Shown: positions 25,573 to 35,634 of the stretch, piece by piece
How the letters are laid out: the number at the start of each line of letters is the position of its first letter
Numbering within the stretch: the first letter of the stretch is position 1
DNA from: Buddleja alternifolia
Lineage: Eukaryota; Streptophyta; Magnoliopsida; Lamiales; Scrophulariaceae
Reading direction: 5' to 3'
Assembly (NCBI GenBank): GCA_019426215.1
Contig: CM033399.1
Span: 27,971,022 to 28,035,021 of the forward strand
DNA length: 64,000 nt
Notes under the pieces: model-generated
Database searches by the model: none
Told to the model about the DNA's origin: nothing
What the model saw: the letters and a program-made list of their open reading frames with translations, nothing else
Made by a program: the position numbers and the translations under genes

Positions 25573-27344
25573 TGTTAGGAATTTCATATTAGATGTTTTG
25601 ATGATGACAAATAGGACTTCCTGTTAGACCCCGAAAAGTGTAAAAGCTTTCATAGAATGTTATGTATAAGTACCTGAAAGCTTATTTATCTTAGGCTTAT
25701 AGTATTTATCTTTGTAGAATTCTTTAGACTAAGTATGTGACACTAAATCACTTAGGAAAATTCTGGGTGAGTCTACCAAGTGATGAAGGTGAAGATCAAG
25801 CGTCTGAAGCTACAATGGATAAAGATATCTTGAAGCGTCCGTCAAACGCTTTAGGGATTATCCCAGTGCTCAAACTACGAATGGATAACTCAGGCCGAAT
25901 ACTCAACATCAAGTGAAATGACGGAATTCTCAATGAGACCATCAAGACAAGATTGAAGAGTAAGCGTCTGAAATAAAGAAAAGAAAGTCAGGATCAGTCC
26001 AAGCGTCTGTCCAATACACGAGAATAACTATTCTCTTCAGCAAGCGTCCAAAAGGTTAAACCAACACAACCTACAAAGAACGTAACCTGAAAACTCAAAC
26101 CCAAAACCATCCAAAGACTTAAAAATGCATGAATCAAACGGACGAATTATTTCCAACAGAAATAAGACAAGATGCATTAAAAGTCGGATAAGTGCTATTA
26201 AAATATAAGCACTATAACTTATGGGCAATCCATATCTTTGACCTAGACTGTCAGATTTATGAAACCAAGACCATGCCTAACCAATTAAATATACCCAAAG
26301 TTAGAAATGTCTGAACTCAAGGAATGTTTGGGGAAACGAGACTCCAATCGTGTCAAACGGACAAAAACCACCAATACCTTATAAATAGCTCTTTCAACAA
26401 ACAAGTAAAAAAATACACAAAAAAGGCAAAAAAAAATTACCTACTTTGTTGAAAGAAAAGCTTACTGAAAATCATAGCCAAATATCCATATAAGCTTTTC
26501 ACAAATATTCCAGAGACAGTCACCCATATCTCAAATCTCGTTTTAAGAAGAACCTATACTACCATTGAGATATCCCCAAGTTGTTTGAACTTTCCAAAAA
26601 ACAAACAAACTCGTGACCAAAACCATCAACACCTTTCATCTGAGTGAGAAAGCTGGTTGACTTGCAAGCAATATTTTTGTGTAAAAGAAGCTTGTTGAAG
26701 TTGATCTCTATTGGAGCTGAAATCTGTGTGACCAAGGAGTTCCGAGATCAAGAGTAACTTGCACCATTTCTGAGTGAAAGAAGCAAGGGGATAGAAGGTC
26801 TTTAGTGGAGCTGAAATCTGTGTGACCAAGGAGTTCCGAGATCATATCCAATCTCCCTCTATCTTGTAGAAGTCTCTGTGTGACTCTTCGATAATCATCA
26901 TAGTGGAAAAACCTCCCTGATAAAAGGAGAAGAAGGACGTAGCTGGGATTACATCACCCAGTGAACCTTACAAATATCTTGTGTCATTTACCTCTTTAAG
27001 CATTCATTGTTTTACTGCTTTACTATTCATACTGCATACATTCTGATAAAGTCTTAAAACAACTAAGCGACTACTTTCGATTAATTAACCGAACGCTAAG
27101 CTATAAAATACTTCCGCTGTGCTAACTCTGATTTAGTGACTAAACTCTGCCCTACTTTGGTAAGCGTTGAAATCACCGAGTCTAAGTTAACGTTTCTCAA
27201 GCGCCACATCCAGCGCTTAAACTTGTCAAGCGTTCAAATACTTCAAAGTGATACGAACTTTTAAGAAGTCGGAAAAGACTTCAGGGTCTATTCAACCCCC
27301 CCCCCCCCCTTCTAGACCCTTTCGTATACCACTTGGGACCAACA
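25573..27344 (+). repeat. 3' LTR of SIRE-A
   Basis: 1772 bp and nearly identical to the 5' LTR. I counted about nine substitutions by eye, for example CTCAGTGAG to CTCAATGAG, plus a longer terminal poly-C run. Confidence 0.93.
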
Positions 27345-27349
27345 AAGTT

Positions 27350-28970
27350 CATTTAAACCTACTACACATAGATGTTTCTAAATATCTGAGATATTTATAA
27401 ATGAAGATTTTACATATGTTTTACATACTCAAAAAGAGTTCTTCATTCTTTTACTATATGCTTATAATCTCTAAGTTCGTAGCTTGAATGGACTAATAAG
27501 TAGCACGACATTACATTTAACAACTTAAATGAATTCAAAATTTTCATTTCATTTCAAATTTCCATTACTTAAAAGCAGGTTATTATTTAGGAACATACAC
27601 AATCATATATTATCTATGACATTCAAGAGATGGTCGTCACAAAAATTATTTCTCGATTCTAGAAGTCTAACAAAAAATATACCAATAAAATAGAAACATA
27701 CTATTTCAATAATTTTTTCGTGATAATAAAAAATATGAATACCTTGACTATTATTTATCATTTTTGTGGACTCTCATCTCCTAAAGTATATGAAATCTAA
27801 TTACTAAAGAATAATAAAGCAATTGTCGTTTCAGTCTATATTGGATACATCAAAGCATCTCTACTAAACTATGTTGACAACTCATCTTTTTCTTTTTGCA
27901 TTCATCATCTCTAAACTCAAAAGATTCTTCTAAAAAACTATAGTTATATTAAATGTGATAGGGAAAAAAATATTTATTTGTACCTAGCAACAATTTCAAA
28001 TACATATGGATATTGGAATCTAATATTGATGAGTATTCTAATCTAAAAACCAAATCATTCTTTTAGGAATTTAGAGTTTATAAATAATATATATATATAT
28101 ATATATATAAGTTAACAATTTATGCCTACCATATTGATAGTATTAATCTTTCAAGCTTTCGACTCCTTACAACGATATAAGTTTGTATAGCATAGTGTTC
28201 TTGTGCAATAGATATAACAAATTAGGAATACAGTTAAAGAGGAACCAATGTGGATAGCCTATTGTAGAAGTTGATGCCTCAAGATATTAAGGGTATTAGG
28301 TCCTACTTCCACCAACGTGTTAGTCTTTCTCTACTTTTTAAGTTATTAGTTAATTGATTGCTTATTTATATTTAAAATATGTATTTGTAACTGAATCACT
28401 CATAAAAAAACTATCGGGGGAAATCTATATAAAATATATCATGAGAAACCAAGATACGATATAGGAAAATGCTATATTTATAGATTGGGATAAAAACATT
28501 AAACCCCCTAAACTTAGGCCGTTTTTGCACTTTTTTATACAATCTTTTTTTTTTCCACTTTGCCTCCTGACCATTGAAAAAGTATCATTTTTTTATATAA
28601 AAAAATATTCCGGGGAATATTCCGCCGGAATTTGTGGCATGTGCCGGCCATTTCAATGGTTGGCAAACGCCCTTCCCCACTCATAGCATCCACCACCATA
28701 TTCTAGCTTCCACGGCTGCCTTCTCACAACAAATTTCTGCATTACAAAATATTATTTCAGCTATTATGCTCATCTTGAAACAAAGGTTCAGAAACATCTG
28801 GAATAGCTTGAGAAGTTGATATGTTCTAAGCACTTGCACCGAAAGACAGCGCATGAAAGAAATTATAAACTCAACGAATCAAAGAAAATGTGAGATAAAG
28901 AACAGGTACATTATTATAATTGAAATCTGTATTGTAGAGGTACAAGCAATGTTTTAAAAATCGGTCCGGA
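27350..28970. other. Intergenic DNA right of SIRE-A
   Basis: AT-rich with an (AT)n run near 28087-28110. A GC-richer piece at 28610-28780 has a short open frame without recognisable product. I see no element termini I can defend. Confidence 0.4.
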
Positions 28971-29816
28971 CTGGCCGGTCCGACCGGTTGACCGCTGATC
29001 GGGTCATATAACGGGCTGAGTCGAACATTAGAACCAGTAGTGTCCAAAAACAGCCAAAACTGTTCAACCCGCGGTCGGTCCGTTGAACCGTCCAAACAGG
29101 TTCTGGTTCATCTGGTTCACAGAAACCAGGCGATCTTTTGTGTGTATAAATACTTGTCAAAATCCCTAAATTTTCTATCAAAACATGTATCAATTTCTGT
29201 ATGTGGGTTAGTCAATTTCTGTATGTGGGTCTAACTCTTCTTTGTTCTTTACTCTTTCCCCTCAGATTCCTATAGCCCACCTCTAAATCCGTACAGAATT
29301 CGGGCAAGAATCTTGATTTCCTCTTGATCAATTTGCAAGCCACTCTTCGTGATCATAGTACTTGTTCTGCTACATAGTAATAACAAATTAAACTCACAAG
29401 TGAAGAGACAAAGGAAAAAATTGCAAAACACGTAAATTGCAAAGTTTCCCTGACACCGGCCACCAAACGAACCCTAAAGCTGTGGCATGGTCCAAATTAT
29501 CAAAATATGTCAAAATGAATATTTTGTCCTTTCGTTCTGATCTTACTTTTGTTAGTATGCATTTTATGCATATTTTTCATATATTTCCTTTATTCTTTTA
29601 TTGATATTTGATTTTAAATAATAGACTTTTATTATGATTTTCTATTTTGATAAGTGAAAGTTCATAAAAGAAGAAAAATGAAGAAAAAGATGGAGAAAAA
29701 GAAGAAGACGCATTATTTTGGTGTGATGTGGAAGCGAAAATCCTATTTTGTAGGAGTCTTCCTATTTTTTAGGAGCTTTCCTATTTTGTAGGAGTTTTAT
29801 TAGTATTTTATTCTAG
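28971..29816. other. Unassigned repeat-like DNA
   Basis: CGGTCCGGACTGGCCGGTCC and related CCGGT/ACCGG words at 28971-29110 look like a degraded transposon end of a type common in plants, but I cannot delimit it. The rest is AT-rich with repeats of TCCTATTTTGTAGGAG at 29741-29795. Confidence 0.35.
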
Positions 29817-30476
29817 TAAGACGTGAAAACACCCGATCCCATTCCGACCTCGACTGAGCCCGAGAATTGGTGGATTAGACTCAAAAAATGGGACAATCCT
29901 GAGCACTTTCTTCTGGCTACCATACTCGGATTACCAAGCGAAGGTAACTTAAAATCCTCTTAATCTTAATGAGCGGCGCATGCTTATTAGTTTAACACAC
30001 ACATTCAATTTCAGAAGGCAACCTTGGATCATATCGCTAGGACTTTCACCAGGTGTATGGGAATCGCAGGTCTTGGACGAGATCTGTTGAAGGGAAAGGT
30101 GACAGAGAACAATCAGTATCCTGCTCTGTAAGCGGATGGCTAGCTGGTAGTAGTAGCGGTAGGGAGAGGGAGAGACAGACAGTAAGGCCAATCGAGCTGC
30201 CGCCCCTGATTCGACTCACCGTCTTATCTTACTCTTACCCAGTCACCTGTCATTTAAAGGAAGGGGATTCCTTCGCCGAATCCATTCCATTGTGGGTTCC
30301 AGAACCCTTGCTTCTGAAAACAGATGCCTGCCCCTTTCCTTCGCTACTAGGAAAGTAAGCAACTTCTATTAGCGCCGGACCTTGAGTCGAATTGATCGTG
30401 CCAATTGGTATCATTCCAATAGCTGTCCAAGGGTCAAGGACAGTCGGTAATGTCGGGTAAGTTCCGACCCGCACGA
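29817..30476. other. Probable nuclear insertion of mitochondrial DNA (mosaic)
   Basis: 29817-29853 matches, from memory, the plant mitochondrial 5S rRNA core (GAAAACACCCGATCCCATTC and following bases). 30451-30476 (TGTCGGGTAAGTTCCGACCC then GCACGA) matches the conserved large-subunit rRNA segment near the central domain in organelle form. Between them the sequence is GC-richer than its surroundings and has the texture of plant mitochondrial spacer DNA. Both rRNA matches are short and their neighbours do not continue the rRNA, so this would be a rearranged mitochondrial mosaic. No functional rRNA is claimed. Confidence 0.5.
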
Positions 30477-30544
30477 TAAGCCAAAGTTGCATTCAATCTG
30501 GTGTGGTCCCTCCTTTTTTTATATGCCTTATGGTACTTATGGTT

Positions 30545-31620
30545 CTTACTGTGAATATATTATGATATGAATATACCTGGGGCAAAGCCTGCTTTCTTCG
30601 TTTTTCGAATGAGAGAGAAAGTCAGTAATTAATTTTCTTATTCCATTAGAATTAGAGTTTGATTTAGTTAGAAGTCTTTTGGCTAGGCATATATAAATAA
30701 ATATTGCTGGAATTTTATTCTCTCCTACAAATACTTCATACAACACATTATTTTCAAGGAAGAAGAAGAAAAATTATGCATTTCGTTCCATTGAAGATGT
30801 ATTGCTAAAGACTCAAGTTCTAGCCAAGGATATTTGAAGTTTTAATTCTACAAAATTTGTGAGATCTAATTTATTCTTAATCTTTCTTTATTCTTCGAGT
30901 ATTTACATATTCTTTTATGCTTGTTGATATTATTGTTCTAATTAATTGGGTAATTCGGCCGGTTATTTAATTATTGGAATAATATATAGCTAATTAGAAT
31001 CTCAAATCCGTAATTGTTTCGTCAATTCTAATATTGGTCGCAATTAATAACGTTGATTATGGACAAGTTTTCGATTGTTATTATGAGAATATATAATCAA
31101 ATTTAAATGAACCGACCTTGTGAGTTTGTTAATTAGAATTGGTGTTTCTCTAATTCTTAAAGCTATTACTGAATTAAATCTTAAGAGCTTGTTTAAGATT
31201 ATTCAATTAATAAGGGAAATAATCAAAGAACTTGTTTTGATTATCGATAAAATAAGGAGAACCGAGGTTGTTAAAACTTGATAACAACTATAACCAATTT
31301 ATTCAAGAATATTGAATTATCTTTGCATCAATGATCGAATTATAGAATTAAAACGGATAAAATTCCTTAAGCTAGAATCTCACCACATATTGATTTTTTC
31401 TATTTGATTAATTTTGCATCTCCTGATTTTAATAATTTTAGTTATTTATTTTAAATTTTTAGTTTAATCGATTATTAAAAATCCCCCCCTTTTATTTTAA
31501 ATTTTAGTAAGTTGAGAAATAATCTGAACCAATCCCTGTGGATTCGACCCCACTCATTGCTATTTACAAAGTAGAAATTATTTTTGTAGGTTTGACACCT
31601 AACAATTTTTCAAATTGCTC
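30545..31620 (+). repeat. LTR-like remnant, possibly Ty3/gypsy
   Basis: A promoter-like CATATATAAATAAAT at about 30687-30701 is followed by a leader-like region. AATCCCTGTGGATTCGACC near 31531-31549 is a phrase I associate with the downstream part of some plant Ty3/gypsy LTRs. No partner LTR, polyprotein or clean boundary is visible. Confidence 0.3.
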
Positions 31621-33120
31621 ATCCCTGACTTCTGTTTGCTTTCTCATTTCTAAGAAATCAAGAAACAATCTTGAAGAGAAAAGCATTGAATTTATCAATA
31701 ACAAACATAATCTGTGGATAGAATTTCTTAATCTACGAAATCAATCCATTCAATCATACACACACAGAGAATGGAATAAATGCACATATATTAGAATAAG
31801 AATTTCCTTAATGTTTTTTTTTCTTTTAAGAAAAACGGTCTTATATATCATTCAATCGAAAGTTTATAACGCTGGAATAATACAATCCATATCGACTCAA
31901 ACGATGTAGTAAGAACATCTGAAACACCAACTATCAAATTTTTTGAAGATAACAACTCTTAAGAACTCACAAACAAATACAAGAAAATTCTTGTGCAACT
32001 CCTATTCAAGGAGAGACGAAACTCTCATTCGAGAGAGAAAGCAAACTCTCATACGAGAGAGAAAATAAAATAGTAAACAAAATATCTAAAACGCTATATA
32101 AAAACTTATGTTTCACCCATCTTTATCTCGTCAGATCTGTCTCTGTCTCGTTAGATTCATATTTGTCTCGTCAGATTTGAAGATGTGATGTACCACTTGA
32201 AGAAGGTGCTTTAACTCAACTCGCCGACGATGGTGATGGCGACAGTGGTGAAGTAGATGACTGTTTCACCAAGCCATCGTCGGCGAAAAAAAATAGAAGA
32301 AAAAAAAAATTAGGGTTTAGTGAGAGAGAGAGAGAGAGAGAGTTAGAGGCGTGTGTTGAATTTCCTTTATGTTTGAAGAGAGTAAAATCGGCGTTTCAGG
32401 TTGGAAAATGGAGAGATTAGAAAAAGAAACGTTTTAAAAATTAGTAACGAAAATAAAGGGAGTGAAAGACCATGATATAGATAAGACAAGTTCAAATCAT
32501 TGACATTCATTCCGTCAAAGGAACTCATGAAAGTCATAATTCAATTACAATAACCAAAACCTACTATGTAGAAATTTTGTGAAAGGTGCCCAAGTGGGTT
32601 ATGGGTCTTATCTGTGTATTTTGTGATTGTGATTAATTCACATTATTTTTTTTTGATTTAAAAAACAAATGACGTGGATTAATCACATCTACAAGATCTA
32701 CAGGTGAGGCCCAAGACCCGATTTATACAAGAATTTTTCTCCGGTCATACTTATCCGGGTCATTCTTGGTGGCACCTGGAGTATAGCTCCAGGCCACTTT
32801 TCTCTAATTGCCCAATGGTCCAGCTTTTTCTAAAGATATTACAAATTGGTCCTCATAATTTTTAACATTTTTATAAAAGTGGCAAATATATATAAAATGA
32901 ACAGTGTTACCAAATTTTTATTATTTAACAAGTTAAGCATTCTATTTTGAAATTCTCATGTAAGAGGGTTGCTTCATAAATCCGGTTGCTTCATTAACGA
33001 AGACTTATATTGGGTCTGGAGTAAAGTACCAATCTTACCCTGTTGAATTTTAAAATATAGTCTTAACTTATTTAATAATTTAAACTTAGAAACACCATTA
33101 TGATAAATAGCTCGAGAAAA
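31621..33120. other. Intergenic DNA before the pararetroviral integration
   Basis: AT-rich; a GA microsatellite at about 32320-32341 and short duplicated blocks at 32010-32060. I see no supported gene. The left border of the viral integration probably lies between here and the primer site at 33181. Confidence 0.4.
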
Positions 33121-33180
33121 CCTTTCTGATGTAGAAGATCAGATTAAACTGCGACCACAGAGCATACTCAGAATTCTCAA

Positions 33181-33192
33181 GCTCTGATACCA
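33181..33192 (-). promoter_or_regulatory. tRNA-iMet primer site of the pararetrovirus
   Basis: On the minus strand this reads TGGTATCAGAGC, the caulimovirid minus-strand DNA primer site and conventional genome origin. It lies 480 bp downstream of the TATA box, a normal leader distance. Confidence 0.88.
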
Positions 33193-33570
33193 TTTTGCTT
33201 GCACACTGGGGGGAATTATCCCGCACAATTTGTCTCCCGACCAGTAACACCGAGACGGTAAACAAATTCTTCCCAAAGCAGTATCAGATATTATTGGAAA
33301 CAATAATTTGTACAGCGGAAACATATTTTTGAGACGATGAAAAGGTAAAATGTTACTACTGTTCATCATCATTTTTTATTTTTTATTTGTTTTTCGAGCA
33401 TTTTTACTGTTTTTGGATTTTCGATTTTTAATGTTTTTGTATTTTTTGACCATGAGAGAGTTATAACATTTTTAAATAGTAGGGGAATCCTGTCCCTAGG
33501 GGTAAACTACTCACTATGCATTTTGATAAAGCATAAAAACTTACAAGAGATTTTTGCACAAGGTAGATAT

Positions 33571-33576
33571 TTTATT
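33571..33576 (-). terminator. Poly(A) signal of viral pregenomic RNA
   Basis: AATAAA on the minus strand, about 95 bases downstream of the TATA box. Caulimovirids place the poly(A) signal after the transcription start so that pregenomic RNA is terminally redundant; this fits. Confidence 0.65.
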
Positions 33577-33665
33577 ACAAGAAAAGAGGAGAGATTCTCT
33601 AGCAACCAAAAAGTGTGAGTTGGAGAATGTCAAGGTGCAATTTTTACAACTGAGGGATGAGGTCC

Positions 33666-33672
33666 TTTTATA
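33666..33672 (-). promoter_or_regulatory. TATA box of the viral pregenomic RNA promoter
   Basis: Minus strand CCTATAAAAGG in the intergenic region after the last ORF. The predicted start is about 30 bases downstream. Confidence 0.7.
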
Positions 33673-34029
33673 GGCCTCGGACATGAACTAAATTTACAAC
33701 AAAATGAAGAACAAACTTGGCATCCGAGCTGCCATTATTACAAACAGTGTCTAAACAGTAAAAAGTACATAGGTGGCAATAGTGAACAGTTAATATGGTA
33801 CAAAAGTTGCTGAGATTGTTGCTTTGAATTCAGTGCCTTGTTTGATAGCTGAATTATTGCTGCAAATTATTGTCCTTGCTGCTGCTACATTTATGGCTTT
33901 TGTCTGGGAGATGCATTATTTTGCTGAAACTTTGAATGCTGTCTTCATGAGCTGTCTCTTTAAATTTGTCTTGAGCTGAATTATTGGTGCTGCTAACCAT
34001 TATTGCTGAATTGTTGAAGCTTTTGTCTT

Positions 34030-35634
34030 CTAGTATGTATCTCGACTGGTTCTTTCTAGATCTGGATTATACATATCAGGATTATATCTTGGTGGGTATT
34101 CCACACTTGTCATTGCTCTTTTTCCTAATGTAGTAAGGCGAATTTTGCATCTGGTCTTGGCCGGAATAAATATGCTATGATGAGGTGCCTGGAAAATAAG
34201 CTTGAGGTCTGAATCTGAATTGGGCATCATATACTGTCGCTGCGTTTTCCTCCGTATTTCCAAAGCTAATTTGAGCTCTTCTATATTGGCTAAAGGATTT
34301 ATGGCTTCAGGACAATTCCACAATGTTGACATTGGTTCCCATTTTTCATAATTCTCTGTTATCGAAAAGAATGAATGTCCTATTTCTATTCCTGTAGTGT
34401 TCCAAATTGGAGGTAGAGATACTATGTCAATCTTGAGACTTTCTGCTGCTTGTTGTTCGAATATAAAATTGACAGCGTCTGAAATATGTCGACCTATATG
34501 AGTCACTTGTACTGGATCTGATACAAATATTTTTGCTATGAAACCATAGTCTAATAACCTTTGAACGCTGATGAATTCTTCATCTATCCATCCTTCTCTA
34601 AAAATTGATGAGTCTATATGAACATTAGGCCATGAAAAATATTTTAGGGTGTAGAATTTTAATGATCCTTCGTGGCGAATATGTTCTCCCTTCCATTGTA
34701 GTAGGCGAGTCTTTGAAATTATTCCTTCTATCTGCTGATTGATAATAATTTGGGCTACTTTTAACATTCTTTTGTAAAAGCTATCTTCTGCTTTTTGCCA
34801 AATGATATTCTGAATTTCTTCAGGTAAAGCTAGAACTGTTTGGCAAGGGTTAAAAAAAGTTCGAACAGACAAGAACTGGTAGGATTTATTTTTGATTTCC
34901 TTAGGAACATCATTTTGTTTGGGGTTTATTAAATGAGCTGATAACTTTTGATGTTGGGCTAAAAGGTCTTGATAAAATTTGTTAAGGTTGGTAAACTGTT
35001 TAGTTATAGTCTCTAAGTCATCTTCGAGTGCTTCTACATATGGGTTTATGGGTCTCTTTCCCTTTGAAAGTATTTTGGGCTTTGCATTTTCGGCATTAGG
35101 CTGTATGTAAAAATTTGGGCCTAAAATTCTTCTTGCTGCTGTTACTGCTTCATGAAAATGTTTAAAGGGTTCCAAGTATCCCTTTGCTACCTTCTGAATG
35201 CTTTGTATTGCTCGTTGATAATCTTCAAAGATTCCCACTGGTTCTCCTCTAATAACAAGATAAACTGCTGCTTCGTCTAATGAAAAAATTTTGTTTTCCT
35301 TTTCAAAGTAATAACAAAGTGCATTTAGTGCTGTTAATTTGCTGGCTGAAGGATGAGCTTCCCATATAGCATTGAGTAAGATACTTTGATCTTCGGTTAT
35401 ATGAGGGGTATCTTTTGGAAGCTTGAAATTATGTCTAACTGGAAGTGCTATTTTGCCAAAGGTTTTAAAAACGTTTTGAGTGGCTGGATTAAATAACTGT
35501 GTTTCAACTGCAAAGGCTGGTCTATTTTGAATATTTTGCTGAAAGTTAGGCCTGAAAGCTAGTCTTCTAGCTATTTGGTTATAAGCTGCAGAGGGAGGTC
35601 TTGTTTGTTGGTTTCCTTGGTTGTTGGATGTCAT
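34030..35634 (-). CDS. Caulimovirid transactivator/viroplasmin-like protein
   Basis: Intact frame of 534 residues. Residues 123-171 fit the caulimovirus viroplasmin / RNase H N-terminal fold: VYLVIRGEPVGIFEDY, a GY, then FKHFHEA. Related proteins form inclusion bodies and allow ribosomes to reinitiate on polycistronic viral RNA. The N-terminus is Gln/Asn-rich and a helical stretch follows at about 200-235. Its ATG overlaps the polyprotein stop as ATGA (35634-35631), a coupling suited to reinitiation. Beyond the motif the sequence is not recognisable to me, so the role rests on motif and position. Confidence 0.8.
   Translation of the reverse strand: MTSNNQGNQQTRPPSAAYNQIARRLAFRPNFQQNIQNRPAFAVETQLFNPATQNVFKTFGKIALPVRHNFKLPKDTPHITEDQSILLNAIWEAHPSASKLTALNALCYYFEKENKIFSLDEAAVYLVIRGEPVGIFEDYQRAIQSIQKVAKGYLEPFKHFHEAVTAARRILGPNFYIQPNAENAKPKILSKGKRPINPYVEALEDDLETITKQFTNLNKFYQDLLAQHQKLSAHLINPKQNDVPKEIKNKSYQFLSVRTFFNPCQTVLALPEEIQNIIWQKAEDSFYKRMLKVAQIIINQQIEGIISKTRLLQWKGEHIRHEGSLKFYTLKYFSWPNVHIDSSIFREGWIDEEFISVQRLLDYGFIAKIFVSDPVQVTHIGRHISDAVNFIFEQQAAESLKIDIVSLPPIWNTTGIEIGHSFFSITENYEKWEPMSTLWNCPEAINPLANIEELKLALEIRRKTQRQYMMPNSDSDLKLIFQAPHHSIFIPAKTRCKIRLTTLGKRAMTSVEYPPRYNPDMYNPDLERTSRDTY

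Larger units (their letters stand above)
13018..27344 (+). mobile_element. Full-length Sirevirus LTR retrotransposon (SIRE-A), 14.3 kb
   Basis: The element runs from TGTTAGGAATTTC to CCAACA. A perfect 5-bp target duplication, AAGTT, lies at 13013-13017 and 27345-27349. LTRs are 13018-14785 and 25573-27344. The order is LTR, tRNA-Met primer site, gag, pol (protease, integrase, RT, RNase H), a 1.1-kb spacer with purine-rich GGGGGAA motifs, a long third ORF, polypurine tract, LTR. Integrase before RT marks Ty1/Copia; the length, long LTRs, third ORF and repeated polypurine motifs mark the Sirevirus lineage. By eye the LTRs differ by about nine substitutions plus run-length changes, roughly 0.5 per cent, so the insertion is recent. 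Confidence 0.93.

Noticed and set aside
28634..28819. 61-codon open frame in a GC-richer patch
   Set aside because: No homology recognised and no splice or promoter context.
29817..29853. Functional 5S rRNA gene
   Set aside because: Only an internal ~37-nt piece is present, without the rest of the molecule or a nuclear 5S promoter.
30053..30358. 101-codon open frame
   Set aside because: It falls in mitochondrial-like spacer DNA, is compositionally unlike a plant protein and has no recognised motif.
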